From assembly GCF_024723735.1 (NCBI RefSeq), contig NZ_JANQDU010000001.1, positions 1,178,001 through 1,242,000 of the forward strand: DNA of 64,000 nt, written 5' to 3'. The position numbers and the translations under genes were made by a program. The notes beneath the pieces were generated by a model that did not search any database, was not told where the DNA came from, and saw only the letters and a program-made list of their open reading frames with translations. Below are positions 47,456 through 56,332 of the stretch, in pieces. Source of the DNA: Frigidibacter sp. ROC022. Lineage in GTDB: Bacteria; Pseudomonadota; Alphaproteobacteria; Rhodobacterales; Rhodobacteraceae. How positions within the stretch are numbered: the first letter of the stretch is position 1; the number at the start of each line of letters is the position of its first letter.

Positions 47456-47557
47456 TATCCACTATTGAAAAGCGACCTGCTCCGGCTTGCAAGGGGGGCA
47501 AGGCGAGAAAGTCCTCTCAATTTCGGATTAGTTTCCCGGTTCCGGCGAAAGGTCGGT

Positions 47558-48817
47558 TCAGCGGCGGCGCCGGAAAGCGGTCGGGGTCTCCCGGGTGGCC
47601 TTCTGGAAGGCGCGGGTGAAATAGGCCGGCGAGGTGAAGCCCAGCGTCTCGGCGATCCGCTTGACCGGCCAGTCGGTCTCGCGCAGCAGGCTGCGGGCCT
47701 CGTAGAACACCCGGTCCGACAGGATTTCATGCGCGGAACGCCCGCAGGCGGCCTTGCACGATCGGGTCAGATGGGTCGGCGTGACCCCCAGCTTTGCGGC
47801 GAAATCGCCGACCGAATGGGCGGCGCTGACATCCTCTTCCACCAGCGCCGTGAAGGCCGCGACCAGCCGCTTTGCGGCGGTCTGCGGGCTGTCTTCCGGG
47901 TCGCGCTTGAGGATTTGCCGTTCCAGCCAGACCGAGAGCAGCCCGCCATGATGCGCCAGGGCCTTGTCGGCCACCGGCAACTCGCGATCCAGTTCGCGCT
48001 GCAGGTTGTCGATCATCTGGCTCAGTTCGTTCTGCTCGGTCGCGTCGCGGAACCGCAGGTGATGCGGCCGGTCGGGCAGCATCCCGGCGAAGTCGCGCGG
48101 GAAGGTGACCTGGCTGCCGAAGATCTGGGCGGTGGTCTCGAACCCGTGCATGGTGCCGGGCGGCAGGAAGATCGCGTTATGGGCGCCGAAACCTCGGGTT
48201 TCCCCGGCAATCGTGATCCGGCCCTGACCGCAGGTGAACCAGATCAGCACCGGGGCCGAATAGCTGCGCATCGCCTCGGTGCGCCAGCGCCCGCCCTTGG
48301 CCAGCCGGGGCAGGGCGACGATCCGGAACCGGTTGCCCGGATCGGGGGGCGTCGTCTCTTCCGGGCGCTTGCCGGATCGCCTGGCCGGGCGCGACGGGGC
48401 GACCTTCGGGGCCGCCAGCGTCGCGGCAACCCGGCCGGTCGGATCGGTCCGGTGGCGGAAACCGACTTTGTGCCGGTCCTCGGTGTCTTCCTGACCGGCT
48501 TCGGTCGCGTTTCTCGGAGCCGCCGCGGCGCTGCGGTCGGGGGCGGCGGCCTTGCCGACAAGGACCGGCGGCGCCGTGCGGAAGATCGATTTCTGGGTGA
48601 CCTGCGGGGCCGGCTTCGGTGTTCCCGACCGGGCGCCCTGTTCCTGCAGCCTTGTCTTCTGCCTGGCGTTCAGCTCCGGCGCCGCTCCGGTCAGCAGAAC
48701 CGGCGGCTTGCTCCGGAAAATCGGCTTCGGAGTGGCGATGTCGGCACTCGTCTTGCCAAGTTTCTTTACCGGGGCGGGGGTCGGGCGTTGCAGAAAGCTG
48801 GGCAGTTTCGTCGCCAC
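47558..48817 (-). CDS. AraC-family transcriptional regulator with unusual N-terminal extension
   Basis: A 419-residue regulator. The C-terminal 100 residues are the double helix-turn-helix AraC domain (SVGDFAAKLGVTPTHLTRSC and RIAETLGFTSPAYFTRAFQK). Residues about 165-300 resemble a cupin-like sensor (FLPPGTMHGFETT). The first 150 residues are a low-complexity, Pro/Ala/Arg/Lys-rich extension that contains a duplicated 16-residue motif (31-46 and 76-91: K-x-I-F-R-x-x-P-P-V-L-x3-A-A). It lies just upstream of the peptide-type ABC operon and probably controls it. AAGGA nine bases before the ATG supports the long form, though a shorter product from an internal start is possible. Confidence 0.85.
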   Translation of the reverse strand: MATKLPSFLQRPTPAPVKKLGKTSADIATPKPIFRSKPPVLLTGAAPELNARQKTRLQEQGARSGTPKPAPQVTQKSIFRTAPPVLVGKAAAPDRSAAAAPRNATEAGQEDTEDRHKVGFRHRTDPTGRVAATLAAPKVAPSRPARRSGKRPEETTPPDPGNRFRIVALPRLAKGGRWRTEAMRSYSAPVLIWFTCGQGRITIAGETRGFGAHNAIFLPPGTMHGFETTAQIFGSQVTFPRDFAGMLPDRPHHLRFRDATEQNELSQMIDNLQRELDRELPVADKALAHHGGLLSVWLERQILKRDPEDSPQTAAKRLVAAFTALVEEDVSAAHSVGDFAAKLGVTPTHLTRSCKAACGRSAHEILSDRVFYEARSLLRETDWPVKRIAETLGFTSPAYFTRAFQKATRETPTAFRRRR

Positions 48818-48899
48818 GTGCAGTATCCTTTTCGTCGGTCCGGGGACCTCTTGTCGGGGGATGGTCCTCGGGACGCAGCCGCAATCCGGGGCGCCGGAT

Positions 48900-49802
48900 T
48901 CAGGCCTGCGAAGACTCAGGGATAGCCGAGCCTGACAGTGCTGGCCAGTCTTTCATGCGCGATCGGAACCAGCTGCGTTGTCGCTTTGCATATTGCCGCG
49001 ACGAGATGATGGCCAGATCGCGGGCCGAGTCGAGCGACATCTCGCCGCGCAGATGGGCAATCAGCTCGGGTCCGCCGATCGCCTTGGCGGAAGGCCGCGC
49101 AGGGTCCCAGTCGGCTAGGTTCTGCCGCGCCTCCTCCAGCGCACCGGCGGCCAGCATGGCATCGAACCGCGCCGCGATTCGGGGGGCCAGCCAGTCGGGC
49201 GGGGCGTTGACCAGCAGTGCCCGGGCCCGCGACAGCGGCAGCAGAGGCGGGCCGGTGTCGTCCTGCCACCCGGCCAGACCCCGCCCGGTGGCCCTCTGCA
49301 CCTCCCAGGCACGCTGGACCCGGACCGGGTTCAACCGGTCGATCCGTTCCGCTGTCACCGGGTCGAGTTCTGCCAGCATCGCGTCCAGTTCACCCGCCGC
49401 GATCCGCCGGTCGGCCTCGGCCCGGATCTCGGGCGGGGTCGGGGGGATCTCGGCCAGCCCTTCGGTCAGGGCGGTGAAATAGAGCCCGGTGCCGCCGGTG
49501 ATTATCAGCCGCGGCCCCCGGTCCAGAAGCGCCGCCACGTCCCGCAGCCAGTGCCCCACCGAATAGCTCTGCCGGGGGCCGACATGGCCATAGAGCGCAT
49601 GTGGCGCCCGGGCCAGATCCCCGGGGCCGGGCCGCGCCGTCAGTATCCGCCAGTTGTCATAGACCTGCAGCGCATCGGCATTCACGATCACTCCGCCCTG
49701 CCGCTCGGCAATCGCCAGCGCCAGGGCCGACTTGCCCGAGGCGGTCGGCCCGGCGATCAGCACCGGCATGTCGTGTGGAATATTATCAATTATTTCCAGC
49801 AC
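48900..49802 (-). CDS. miaA: tRNA dimethylallyltransferase
   Basis: Adds a dimethylallyl group to adenosine 37 of tRNAs that read codons starting with U. The 300-residue protein has the P-loop [12 protein letters not shown] (about residues 18-29), the [18 protein letters not shown] motif and [20 protein letters not shown], with [13 protein letters not shown] near the C-terminus. It begins at a GTG (49802) with GAGGAA upstream; an internal ATG at codon 12 would still keep the P-loop. It is divergent from pyrH. Confidence 0.95.
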   Translation of the reverse strand: MLEIIDNIPHDMPVLIAGPTASGKSALALAIAERQGGVIVNADALQVYDNWRILTARPGPGDLARAPHALYGHVGPRQSYSVGHWLRDVAALLDRGPRLIITGGTGLYFTALTEGLAEIPPTPPEIRAEADRRIAAGELDAMLAELDPVTAERIDRLNPVRVQRAWEVQRATGRGLAGWQDDTGPPLLPLSRARALLVNAPPDWLAPRIAARFDAMLAAGALEEARQNLADWDPARPSAKAIGGPELIAHLRGEMSLDSARDLAIISSRQYAKRQRSWFRSRMKDWPALSGSAIPESSQA

Positions 49803-49987
49803 CTTGCGGGGTATTCCTCATGTTCCCCCGGCGGCAGGGGCATTTTCCCGAGATCGGGCGTTGAACCTTGACGCCTTTTCCGACATTTTCGCCGCATCGC
49901 GCAACCGCCATGCCCAGACGCCCGGCCCGGAGGCCGGGCCCTGTGCCGGCCAACAGCCAATCCGTCCGCCATGCCCAGAGGATCAAC

Positions 49988-50722
49988 ATGACCGAGACCG
50001 CCGCAGCCCCCGCGACGAAATACAGCCGTGTGCTTCTGAAAATCTCCGGCGAGGCGCTGATGGGCGACCAGGGCTATGGCCTGCATCCGCCCACCGTGGC
50101 GCGGATCGCCGCCGAGGTGAAGTCGGTGCATGACATGGGTGTCGAGATCGCCATGGTGATCGGCGGCGGCAACATCTTTCGAGGGTTGCAGGGCAGCGCC
50201 CAGGGGATGGAGCGGGCCACCGCCGACTACATGGGGATGCTGGCCACGGTGATGAACGCGCTGGCCATGCAGGCGGCGCTGGAGGATCTTAAGATCCACA
50301 CGAGGGTGATTTCCGCGATCCCGATGGACCAAGTCTGCGAACCCTATATCCGCCGCCGTGCCATCCGCCATCTCGAGAAGTCGCGGGTGGTGATCTTCGC
50401 CGCCGGCACCGGCAATCCCTATTTCACCACCGACACGGCGGCGACCCTTCGGGCCAACGAGATGGGCTGCCAGGCGATCTTCAAGGGCACCAAGGTGGAC
50501 GGGGTCTATGACAAGGACCCCAAGAAGAACCCCGATGCCAAGCGCTACGATCGGGTGACCTACGACGAGGTGCTGCAGAAGCATCTGGCGGTGATGGATG
50601 CCAGCGCGATCGCCCTTGCGCGCGACAATGCGCTGCCGATCATCGTCTTCTCGCTGGACGAACCCGGCGGGTTCAGGGGCATCCTGGCCGGGCAGGGCAC
50701 CTATACGACGGTCCATCCCTGA
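49988..50722 (+). CDS. pyrH: UMP kinase
   Basis: Phosphorylates UMP to UDP; a hexameric cytoplasmic enzyme of the amino-acid-kinase fold. The 244-residue product has [15 protein letters not shown], the GGGNIFRG loop, [14 protein letters not shown] and [15 protein letters not shown]. The ATG at 49988 follows GAGG at seven bases; the earlier in-frame start would add 40 unrelated residues. First gene of the long cluster that runs to lpxB. Confidence 0.97.
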   Translation: MTETAAAPATKYSRVLLKISGEALMGDQGYGLHPPTVARIAAEVKSVHDMGVEIAMVIGGGNIFRGLQGSAQGMERATADYMGMLATVMNALAMQAALEDLKIHTRVISAIPMDQVCEPYIRRRAIRHLEKSRVVIFAAGTGNPYFTTDTAATLRANEMGCQAIFKGTKVDGVYDKDPKKNPDAKRYDRVTYDEVLQKHLAVMDASAIALARDNALPIIVFSLDEPGGFRGILAGQGTYTTVHP

Positions 50723-50841
50723 CGCCGCAATTGCGCCGCGTGCCTGCCCTCTGATTCGCACATTCCCGGGCCATCATGACCCGAGGTCGGAGCCCGGCAT
50801 TCCCTGTCGGGCCTGCGGGGCGTGACACGAGGAACGCGACG

Positions 50842-51060
50842 ATGATGCGCAAGTCCTTCAAGCTGCGGCTGGCCAGGGGTCTGCTGGCCTTCGGCGTGAC
50901 GCTCGGGCTGACGGCCCAGGCATTGGGCGACCCGGCCCCCCGGTCCTGCCCGCCGGGCTGGATATGCCCGGTGCCGGTGACGCTGTTTCCCGCTGCCGAA
51001 GAGGCCGGACAGGACGTTTCCTGGGACGGGACGGTGATCCTGCCGGAGCCCGCGAAGTAG
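50842..51060 (+). CDS. Small exported protein of unknown function
   Basis: A 72-residue product with a clear signal peptide (basic [13 protein letters not shown], then a hydrophobic stretch to TAQALG) and a mature part of about 43 residues holding two cysteines close together ([13 protein letters not shown]), likely a disulfide. GAGGAA precedes the ATG at normal spacing. It lies between pyrH and frr on the same strand. No family recognised; the signal peptide and ribosome site make it a probable gene. Confidence 0.65.
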   Translation: MMRKSFKLRLARGLLAFGVTLGLTAQALGDPAPRSCPPGWICPVPVTLFPAAEEAGQDVSWDGTVILPEPAK

Positions 51061-51126
51061 CGCCGCCGCCGGCATCTTCCGGTCTTCAAACCCTGTCGCC
51101 GGCAGTCAGCAGACCTATACAAGTGG

Positions 51127-51150
51127 CTGGGGTTGAGGCTATAACCCCGG
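51127..51150 (+). promoter_or_regulatory. Hairpin in the frr leader
   Basis: GGGGTT (51129-51134) pairs with AACCCC (51143-51148), extendable by two pairs, with an eight-base loop. It lies 42 bases before the frr start and after the small exported-protein gene. No T run follows. It may be a processing or weak regulatory structure. Confidence 0.25.
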
Positions 51151-51191
51151 CGCCGGGCGACAGAACCCGGACAGGACTGGCGAGTGGATTG

Positions 51192-51761
51192 ATGGCAGAC
51201 GAAAACGACCTCGATATCGACCTTGACGATCTCAAGCGGCGGATGGAGGGGGCGATGAACAACCTCAACCACGAATTCGCGTCGCTGCGCACCGGACGGG
51301 CGAGCGCCTCGATGGTCGAACCGATCATGGTCGATGCCTATGGCAGCCCGACGCCGATCAACCAGATCGGCACGGTGAACGTGCCGGAACCGCGGATGGT
51401 GACGATCAACGTCTGGGACAAGGCGCTGGTCGGCAAGGCCGAGAAGGCGATCCGCGAGTCGGGTCTCGGGATCAACCCGCAACTCAACGGCACGATCATC
51501 ATGTTGCCGATCCCGGAATTGAACGAAGAGCGTCGCCGCGAGTTGACCCGGGTGGCGGCACAATATGCCGAACATGCCAGGGTCGCGGTGCGCAACGTGC
51601 GGCGCGACGGCATGGACCAGATCAAGAAGGCCAAGGCCGCGGGCATGGCCGAGGACGATCAGAAGCTCTGGACCGAAGAGGTTCAGGCCCTGACCGACGA
51701 GTATATCAGCGTCGTGGACAAGGCGCTGGAGGCGAAGCAGCAAGAGATCATGCAGGTCTGA
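51192..51761 (+). CDS. frr: Ribosome recycling factor
   Basis: Splits post-termination ribosomes together with EF-G. The 189-residue three-helix protein has the usual [20 protein letters not shown] (about residues 31-50), [20 protein letters not shown], and [17 protein letters not shown] near residue 130. The ATG at 51192 gives [18 protein letters not shown], matching the alphaproteobacterial start. It precedes uppS by 29 bases. Confidence 0.97.
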   Translation: MADENDLDIDLDDLKRRMEGAMNNLNHEFASLRTGRASASMVEPIMVDAYGSPTPINQIGTVNVPEPRMVTINVWDKALVGKAEKAIRESGLGINPQLNGTIIMLPIPELNEERRRELTRVAAQYAEHARVAVRNVRRDGMDQIKKAKAAGMAEDDQKLWTEEVQALTDEYISVVDKALEAKQQEIMQV

Positions 51762-51790
51762 GTGGACCTGTCGATCCGAAAGGACGACCG

Positions 51791-52519
51791 ATGGACCTGA
51801 CAACCGAGCGCGCCAAAGGTGGCCCGCGCCATGTTGCCATCATCATGGATGGCAACGGACGCTGGGCGCAGGCCCGCGGCAAGCCGCGCCTGTTCGGCCA
51901 TCACGCCGGGGCCAAGCGGGTCCGCGAGATCGTCGAGGCCTGCCCCGATCTCGGCGTCCGCTATCTGACGATCTTCGCCTTCTCGACCGAGAACTGGAAA
52001 CGCACCCAGACCGAGGTGGCCGGGCTGATGAGCCTGTTTCGCCGCTACATCACCCGCGAGGCGCGGTCCCTGTTCAAGGAGGGCGTCCGGGTGCGCTTCA
52101 TCGGCGACCGGATCAAGCTGGACGAAAAGCTGGTCCGGCTGATGGACGATCTGGAGCTGATGACCAGCGACAACGATCGCGTGCACCTGACCATCGCGCT
52201 GAACTATGGCGGCCGCGACGAGGTGGCCCGCGCCACCAAGCGCCTTGCGCGCGAGGTGAAGGCCGGACGTCTGGACCCGGAAAAGGTCGATGCCGAGAGC
52301 CTGGCGAAATATCTCGACACCTATGTCCTGCCGGACCCCGACCTGGTGATCCGCACCAGCGGCGAGGCGCGGATCTCGAATTTCCTGCTCTGGCAATCGG
52401 CCTATGCCGAATACGAGTTCATCGACACGCTCTGGCCCGATTTCACCGCGGAGACCTTTGCCCGTTCGGTCGCCAGCTACGCCGGGCGCGAGCGGCGGTT
52501 CGGCGCCGTGCCTGGATGA
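51791..52519 (+). CDS. uppS: Undecaprenyl diphosphate synthase
   Basis: Condenses farnesyl diphosphate with eight isopentenyl units to make the C55 lipid carrier for cell-wall and O-antigen synthesis. The 242-residue cis-prenyltransferase has the catalytic aspartate in AIIMDGNGRWA (about residues 16-26), FAFSTENWKR and the basic triad DLVIRTSGEARISNFLLWQ. It overlaps cdsA by four bases (ATGA). Confidence 0.97.
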   Translation: MDLTTERAKGGPRHVAIIMDGNGRWAQARGKPRLFGHHAGAKRVREIVEACPDLGVRYLTIFAFSTENWKRTQTEVAGLMSLFRRYITREARSLFKEGVRVRFIGDRIKLDEKLVRLMDDLELMTSDNDRVHLTIALNYGGRDEVARATKRLAREVKAGRLDPEKVDAESLAKYLDTYVLPDPDLVIRTSGEARISNFLLWQSAYAEYEFIDTLWPDFTAETFARSVASYAGRERRFGAVPG

Positions 52520-53307
52520 GCAGCCCGTCGAAATGGGATGACCTTCTGCCCCGGATCGCTTCGGGCGCGGCTCTGGCGGCCATTGGCCTGGGCTGCATCT
52601 GGGCCGGCGGGTTCTGGTTCACCACCCTGGCGGTGGTGGCTGCCGGGGTGATGGCCTGGGAACTGGCGCGGATCATCGTGCCCGAGGCCGGGGCCGATGC
52701 GTATCTGCTGGGGCTGGTCGCCGGGCTCTCGGTGGCGGCGGCGCGGCTGGTGCCCGACCTGGCGGTGGTGCCGGTGCTGATGCTGCCGGCCGTCGCCTGG
52801 GACCTGACATTGAAGCGCGATTTCAAGACCTTCGGCGGTGTCACCCTGCTGATCGGCCTGGCGGCCTGGGGGCTGGCCGAGTTCCGGATGACCTATGGCA
52901 TGGTCTGGCTGTTCTGGCTGGTCGGGGTGGTGATCGCCACCGATATCGCCGGCTATTTCGTCGGCAAGACCCTGGGCGGCGCCAAGTTCTGGCCCGCGAT
53001 CAGCCCCAAGAAGACCTGGAGCGGCATCATCGGCGGCTGGGTCGCGGCGGCGCTGGTCGGGGCGGTCTTTCTGACCTTCACCGATGCCGGCCGGGACCTG
53101 ATCTGGATTTCCTCGGTCGTGGCCTTCGTCAGCCAGATGGGCGACATCGGCGAAAGCGCGGTCAAGCGGCGCTATGGCGTCAAGGATGCCTCGAACCTGA
53201 TCCCCGGCCATGGCGGGCTGATGGACCGGTTCGACGCTTTGCTGGGGGCTTCGCTGGCGATGCTGGTCGTCGCCTTGCTGGTCGATGTGCCCGAGGTGCG
53301 GTTCTAG
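52516..53307 (+). CDS. cdsA: Phosphatidate cytidylyltransferase
   Basis: Makes CDP-diacylglycerol from phosphatidate and CTP, the branch point of phospholipid synthesis, in the inner membrane. The 263-residue protein has about seven hydrophobic helices and the C-terminal CDS signature: KKTWSG, SVVAFVSQMGDIGESAVKRR and NLIPGHGGLMDRFDALL. It is coupled to uppS by an ATGA overlap and is followed by dxr after three bases. Confidence 0.96.
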   Translation: MSSPSKWDDLLPRIASGAALAAIGLGCIWAGGFWFTTLAVVAAGVMAWELARIIVPEAGADAYLLGLVAGLSVAAARLVPDLAVVPVLMLPAVAWDLTLKRDFKTFGGVTLLIGLAAWGLAEFRMTYGMVWLFWLVGVVIATDIAGYFVGKTLGGAKFWPAISPKKTWSGIIGGWVAAALVGAVFLTFTDAGRDLIWISSVVAFVSQMGDIGESAVKRRYGVKDASNLIPGHGGLMDRFDALLGASLAMLVVALLVDVPEVRF

Positions 53308-53310
53308 CCG

Positions 53311-54477
53311 ATGCGACGGGTTTCGATCTTCGGCGCCACCGGCTCGATCGGGCAATCCACGCTGGATCTGATCGGCCGCGAGACCAACCGCTATCATGTG
53401 GTGGCCCTCACCGGCGGGCGCAATGTGGCGCGACTGGCAAAGGATGCGCGGCGTCTCGGCGCCGAAATCGCGGTCACCGCGCATGAGGAACTGCTGGACG
53501 AACTGCGCGCGGCGCTGGCCGGATCGGGGGTCGAGGCGGCGGCCGGGGCAGGGGCGATCGCCGAGGCGGCCTCCCGTCCTGCCGACTGGGCGATGTCGGC
53601 CATCGTCGGCGCGGCCGGGCTGCTGCCGGGACTGCGGGCGCTGGAACAGGGCACGACGCTGGCTCTGGCCAACAAGGAAAGCCTTGTCACCGCGGGGCCG
53701 CTGGTGATCGAGACGGCGCGGAAACACGGTGCCACGGTTCTGCCGGTGGACAGCGAGCACTCGGCGGTGTTCCAGGCCCTGAAGGGCGAAGACATCGCCT
53801 CGGTCGAGCGGGTGATCCTGACCGCCAGCGGGGGGCCGTTCCGGGACTGGAGCGCCGAGCGGATGGCGCATGTGACCGTGGCCGAGGCCAGCACCCACCC
53901 CAATTGGGAAATGGGGCAGCGGATCACCATCGACAGCGCCAGCCTGTTCAACAAGGCCATGGAAGTCATTGAGACACATGAGTTCTTCGGGATCGCGCCA
54001 GAGAAGATCGAGGTCATCGTCCATCCCGAAAGCATGATCCACGCCCTCGTCGGGCACAACGACGGCGGCCTGATCGCCCATGTCGGCCCGCCCGACATGC
54101 GCCACGCCATCGGCTATGCGCTGAACTGGCCGGAACGGCGGCCGCTTCCGGTGGCCCGGCTCGACCTGGCCGGGATCGGCCGGTTCAGCTTCGAAGCCCC
54201 GGACGAGACGCGGTTTCCGGCCCTGCGCCTGGCCCGCGAGGTCATGGCCGAGGGCGGGCTGGCCGGGGCCGCCTTCAACGCCGCCAAGGAAGCCGCGATG
54301 GACCGGTTTCTGGCCGGAACGCTGGGCTTTACCGGCATGGCGCCGCTGGTGGAACGCGTTCTTGATCGGATGTCCGGCGAGGGAAGCCTTGGAATTGACC
54401 GATTTTCCCTTGATAACGTCACCCGGATCGACGCAGAGGCGCGCGCCATCGCCATGAGACAGACCGCCGAAGAATGA
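53311..54477 (+). CDS. dxr: 1-deoxy-D-xylulose 5-phosphate reductoisomerase
   Basis: Second enzyme of the MEP isoprenoid pathway, NADPH- and metal-dependent. The 388-residue protein has the NADPH motif FGATGSIGQST (residues 5-15), ANKESLV, the metal site LPVDSEHSA, and TASGGPFRD and STHPNWEMGQRITIDSA of the substrate loop. It follows cdsA by three bases. The stop region carries a 14-bp tandem duplication (see findings). Confidence 0.97.
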   Translation: MRRVSIFGATGSIGQSTLDLIGRETNRYHVVALTGGRNVARLAKDARRLGAEIAVTAHEELLDELRAALAGSGVEAAAGAGAIAEAASRPADWAMSAIVGAAGLLPGLRALEQGTTLALANKESLVTAGPLVIETARKHGATVLPVDSEHSAVFQALKGEDIASVERVILTASGGPFRDWSAERMAHVTVAEASTHPNWEMGQRITIDSASLFNKAMEVIETHEFFGIAPEKIEVIVHPESMIHALVGHNDGGLIAHVGPPDMRHAIGYALNWPERRPLPVARLDLAGIGRFSFEAPDETRFPALRLAREVMAEGGLAGAAFNAAKEAAMDRFLAGTLGFTGMAPLVERVLDRMSGEGSLGIDRFSLDNVTRIDAEARAIAMRQTAEE

Positions 54478-54537
54478 CCGGCACCGAATGACCGGCAAAG
54501 GGCGACCCGAGGCCACGTTACGGAGATAACAGGTATA

Positions 54538-55878
54538 ATGGATTTTCAATCGCTGTTCGGGATGCTTGGAGGCGGCGTCTGGACGCTTGTGTTCTTCGTG
54601 GTGGCGCTGTCGGTCATCGTGACGGTGCACGAGCTGGGCCATTACCTTGTCGGTCGCTGGACAGGTATCGGGGCCGAGGTGTTCTCGCTGGGCTTCGGGC
54701 CGGTGCTGGCCTCCCGCGTGGACAAGCACGGGACCAAGTGGCAGCTTGCGGCGATTCCCTTTGGCGGCTACGTCAAGTTCGTCGGCGATTCGAACGCCGC
54801 CTCGGGCCGTGACGATGCGGCGCTGGCCGGGATGGACGCACAGACCCGCCGCCGTTCGGTCCACGGGGCGCCGCTCTGGGCCCGGGCCGCGACCGTCGCT
54901 GCCGGACCCCTGGCGAATTTCCTTCTGTCCTTCGTGGTCTTCTCGGCCCTGATCTTCTCGCAGGGCGTGCCGGTCTCGCCGATGACGATCGCCGAAATCC
55001 ATCCGTTTCCGGCCGAGGCAGAGATCGGCCTGAAGGTCGGTGACAGGATCCTCGCCATCGATGGCAAGGATGTCCGCGACGAAACCGCCGCCGCCGAGGC
55101 GCTGGCCGATCTGCCCGACCAGGCCACGCTGGACTATCTGGTCGAGCGCGACGGCTCGGAAATGCTGGTCACGGCGCCGAACCTGTTCCCGGCGCTGGTC
55201 GGCTCGGTCATGCCCAACAGCGCCGCCGCCGATGCCGGCCTTGCGCCCGACGACGTGATCCTGAGTGTCGATGGCAAGCCGATCTCGACCTTCAGCGAAT
55301 TGCGTGACCTGACCGGCGCTTCGGAAGGGGAGCCGATGCAGATCAAGGTGTGGCGCGATGGCGAGACCTTCGATTTCACCCTGGTGCCGCGCAAGATGGA
55401 CCTGCCGACCGGCGGTGGCGGGTTCGAGACCCGCTACCTGATCGGCCTGACCTCGGGCAGTCTCTACGAGGCCAAGACCGAATATCCCAGCCCGTGGAAG
55501 GCGGCGGAATTCGGCGTCAAGCAGACCTGGGAAGTGCTGGTGACGACGATTTCCGGGATCGGCCACATGGTCACCGGCAAGATCGATTCGTGCAACATCC
55601 AGGGCGCGATCGGCATTGCCGAGGCCAGCGGCGACGCGGCGGCGGCCGGGCTTGCTTCCTTCGTCATGTTCATCGGCTTCCTGTCGGCCGCGATCGGCCT
55701 GCTGAACCTGTTCCCGATCCCGGTGCTCGATGGCGGGCATCTGGTGTTTCAGGCCTGGGAGGCCGTTACCGGCAAGGCGCCCGGCGAAAAGGCGATGCGG
55801 ATCATGATGACCATCGGGCTGGTGCTGGTCCTGTCGCTGATGATCTTCGGTCTGACCAACGACGTGCGCTGCCCCTGA
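54538..55878 (+). CDS. rseP: Site-2 zinc metalloprotease RseP
   Basis: Intramembrane protease that cuts anti-sigma factors and signal-peptide remnants. The 446-residue protein has the zinc motif HELGH in the first helix (about residues 31-35), GFGPVLASR, two PDZ domains (about residues 140-290) and the third zinc ligand in FPIPVLDGGHL near residue 398. GGAGATAACAGG precedes the ATG. It lies in the conserved dxr-rseP-bamA order. Confidence 0.96.
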   Translation: MDFQSLFGMLGGGVWTLVFFVVALSVIVTVHELGHYLVGRWTGIGAEVFSLGFGPVLASRVDKHGTKWQLAAIPFGGYVKFVGDSNAASGRDDAALAGMDAQTRRRSVHGAPLWARAATVAAGPLANFLLSFVVFSALIFSQGVPVSPMTIAEIHPFPAEAEIGLKVGDRILAIDGKDVRDETAAAEALADLPDQATLDYLVERDGSEMLVTAPNLFPALVGSVMPNSAAADAGLAPDDVILSVDGKPISTFSELRDLTGASEGEPMQIKVWRDGETFDFTLVPRKMDLPTGGGGFETRYLIGLTSGSLYEAKTEYPSPWKAAEFGVKQTWEVLVTTISGIGHMVTGKIDSCNIQGAIGIAEASGDAAAAGLASFVMFIGFLSAAIGLLNLFPIPVLDGGHLVFQAWEAVTGKAPGEKAMRIMMTIGLVLVLSLMIFGLTNDVRCP

Positions 55879-56034
55879 GCCGGGGCGCGTCACGCCGCCT
55901 GTCGTGCCAGAGGTGTTGCCCGAAAGCCGCGGCGCGAAACACCGCCGAGACGCGGCATTCGCGCCCAAATCATGCCATAATCGCGCGGTAATTCGTTGGC
56001 AGAGCGAGCTAAACCGCAAATCGACGAGGATGTC

Positions 56035-56163
56035 ATGCAAACCATCGCCAAAGGCTATCGCAGCTTTTCCCTGCTGGTTGATCTGAACGTGGACAGGTTG
56101 CTGACGACAACCGCGCTGCTGCTGGCGCTGGTGCTGGGCGGGCTGATCGGCTCGATGCTCTGA
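56035..56163 (+). CDS. 42-residue single-pass membrane protein
   Basis: ATG at 56035 with GAGG five bases upstream opens 42 codons. The first 22 residues are mixed polar (YRSFSLLVDLNVDRL); the rest is one transmembrane helix (LLTTTALLLALVLGGLIGSM) that runs to the stop. It sits alone between rseP and bamA. The layout resembles a small protein seen at this place in other Rhodobacterales, but I cannot confirm that here. A terminator follows 70 bases later. Confidence 0.6.
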   Translation: MQTIAKGYRSFSLLVDLNVDRLLTTTALLLALVLGGLIGSML

Positions 56164-56234
56164 GCCGGGCGGCCGCATTCGGTTGCCGGGGCGCCTCGCG
56201 CGCCGATCCGAAATCATCCGGAAACGACATGACG

Positions 56235-56264
56235 GACCGCCCGATCGGGCGGTCTTCGCCTTTT
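56235..56264 (+). terminator. Rho-independent terminator before bamA
   Basis: GACCGCCC-GATC-GGGCGGTC is a perfect 8-bp stem with a four-base loop, followed by TTCGCCTTTT. It ends the rseP/small-ORF transcript and implies that bamA has its own promoter. Confidence 0.75.
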
Positions 56265-56332
56265 GACAACCTTTGATAATCCCGATACTCAACATCTAGA
56301 ACGTATATCGCGGGCGAGGTAGTTCTGGGGCC
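56263..56332 (+). promoter_or_regulatory. Probable bamA promoter region
   Basis: Right after the terminator the sequence turns A/T-rich and holds a perfect -35 hexamer TTGACA (56263-56268). The best -10 candidate, GATACT at 56284, is at a short 15-bp spacing; a second pair (TTGATA at 56273 with TCTAGA at 56296) is weaker. The region is a likely promoter but the exact hexamers are uncertain. Confidence 0.4.

Noticed and set aside
56080-56093. TTGATCTGAACGTG as an FNR box upstream of bamA
   Set aside because: It lies inside the 42-codon small gene and lacks the second half-site.
52477-56295. A 1272-codon open frame on the minus strand opposite uppS-cdsA-dxr-rseP
   Set aside because: It is the mirror of four well-supported genes and has a composition typical of antisense reading.
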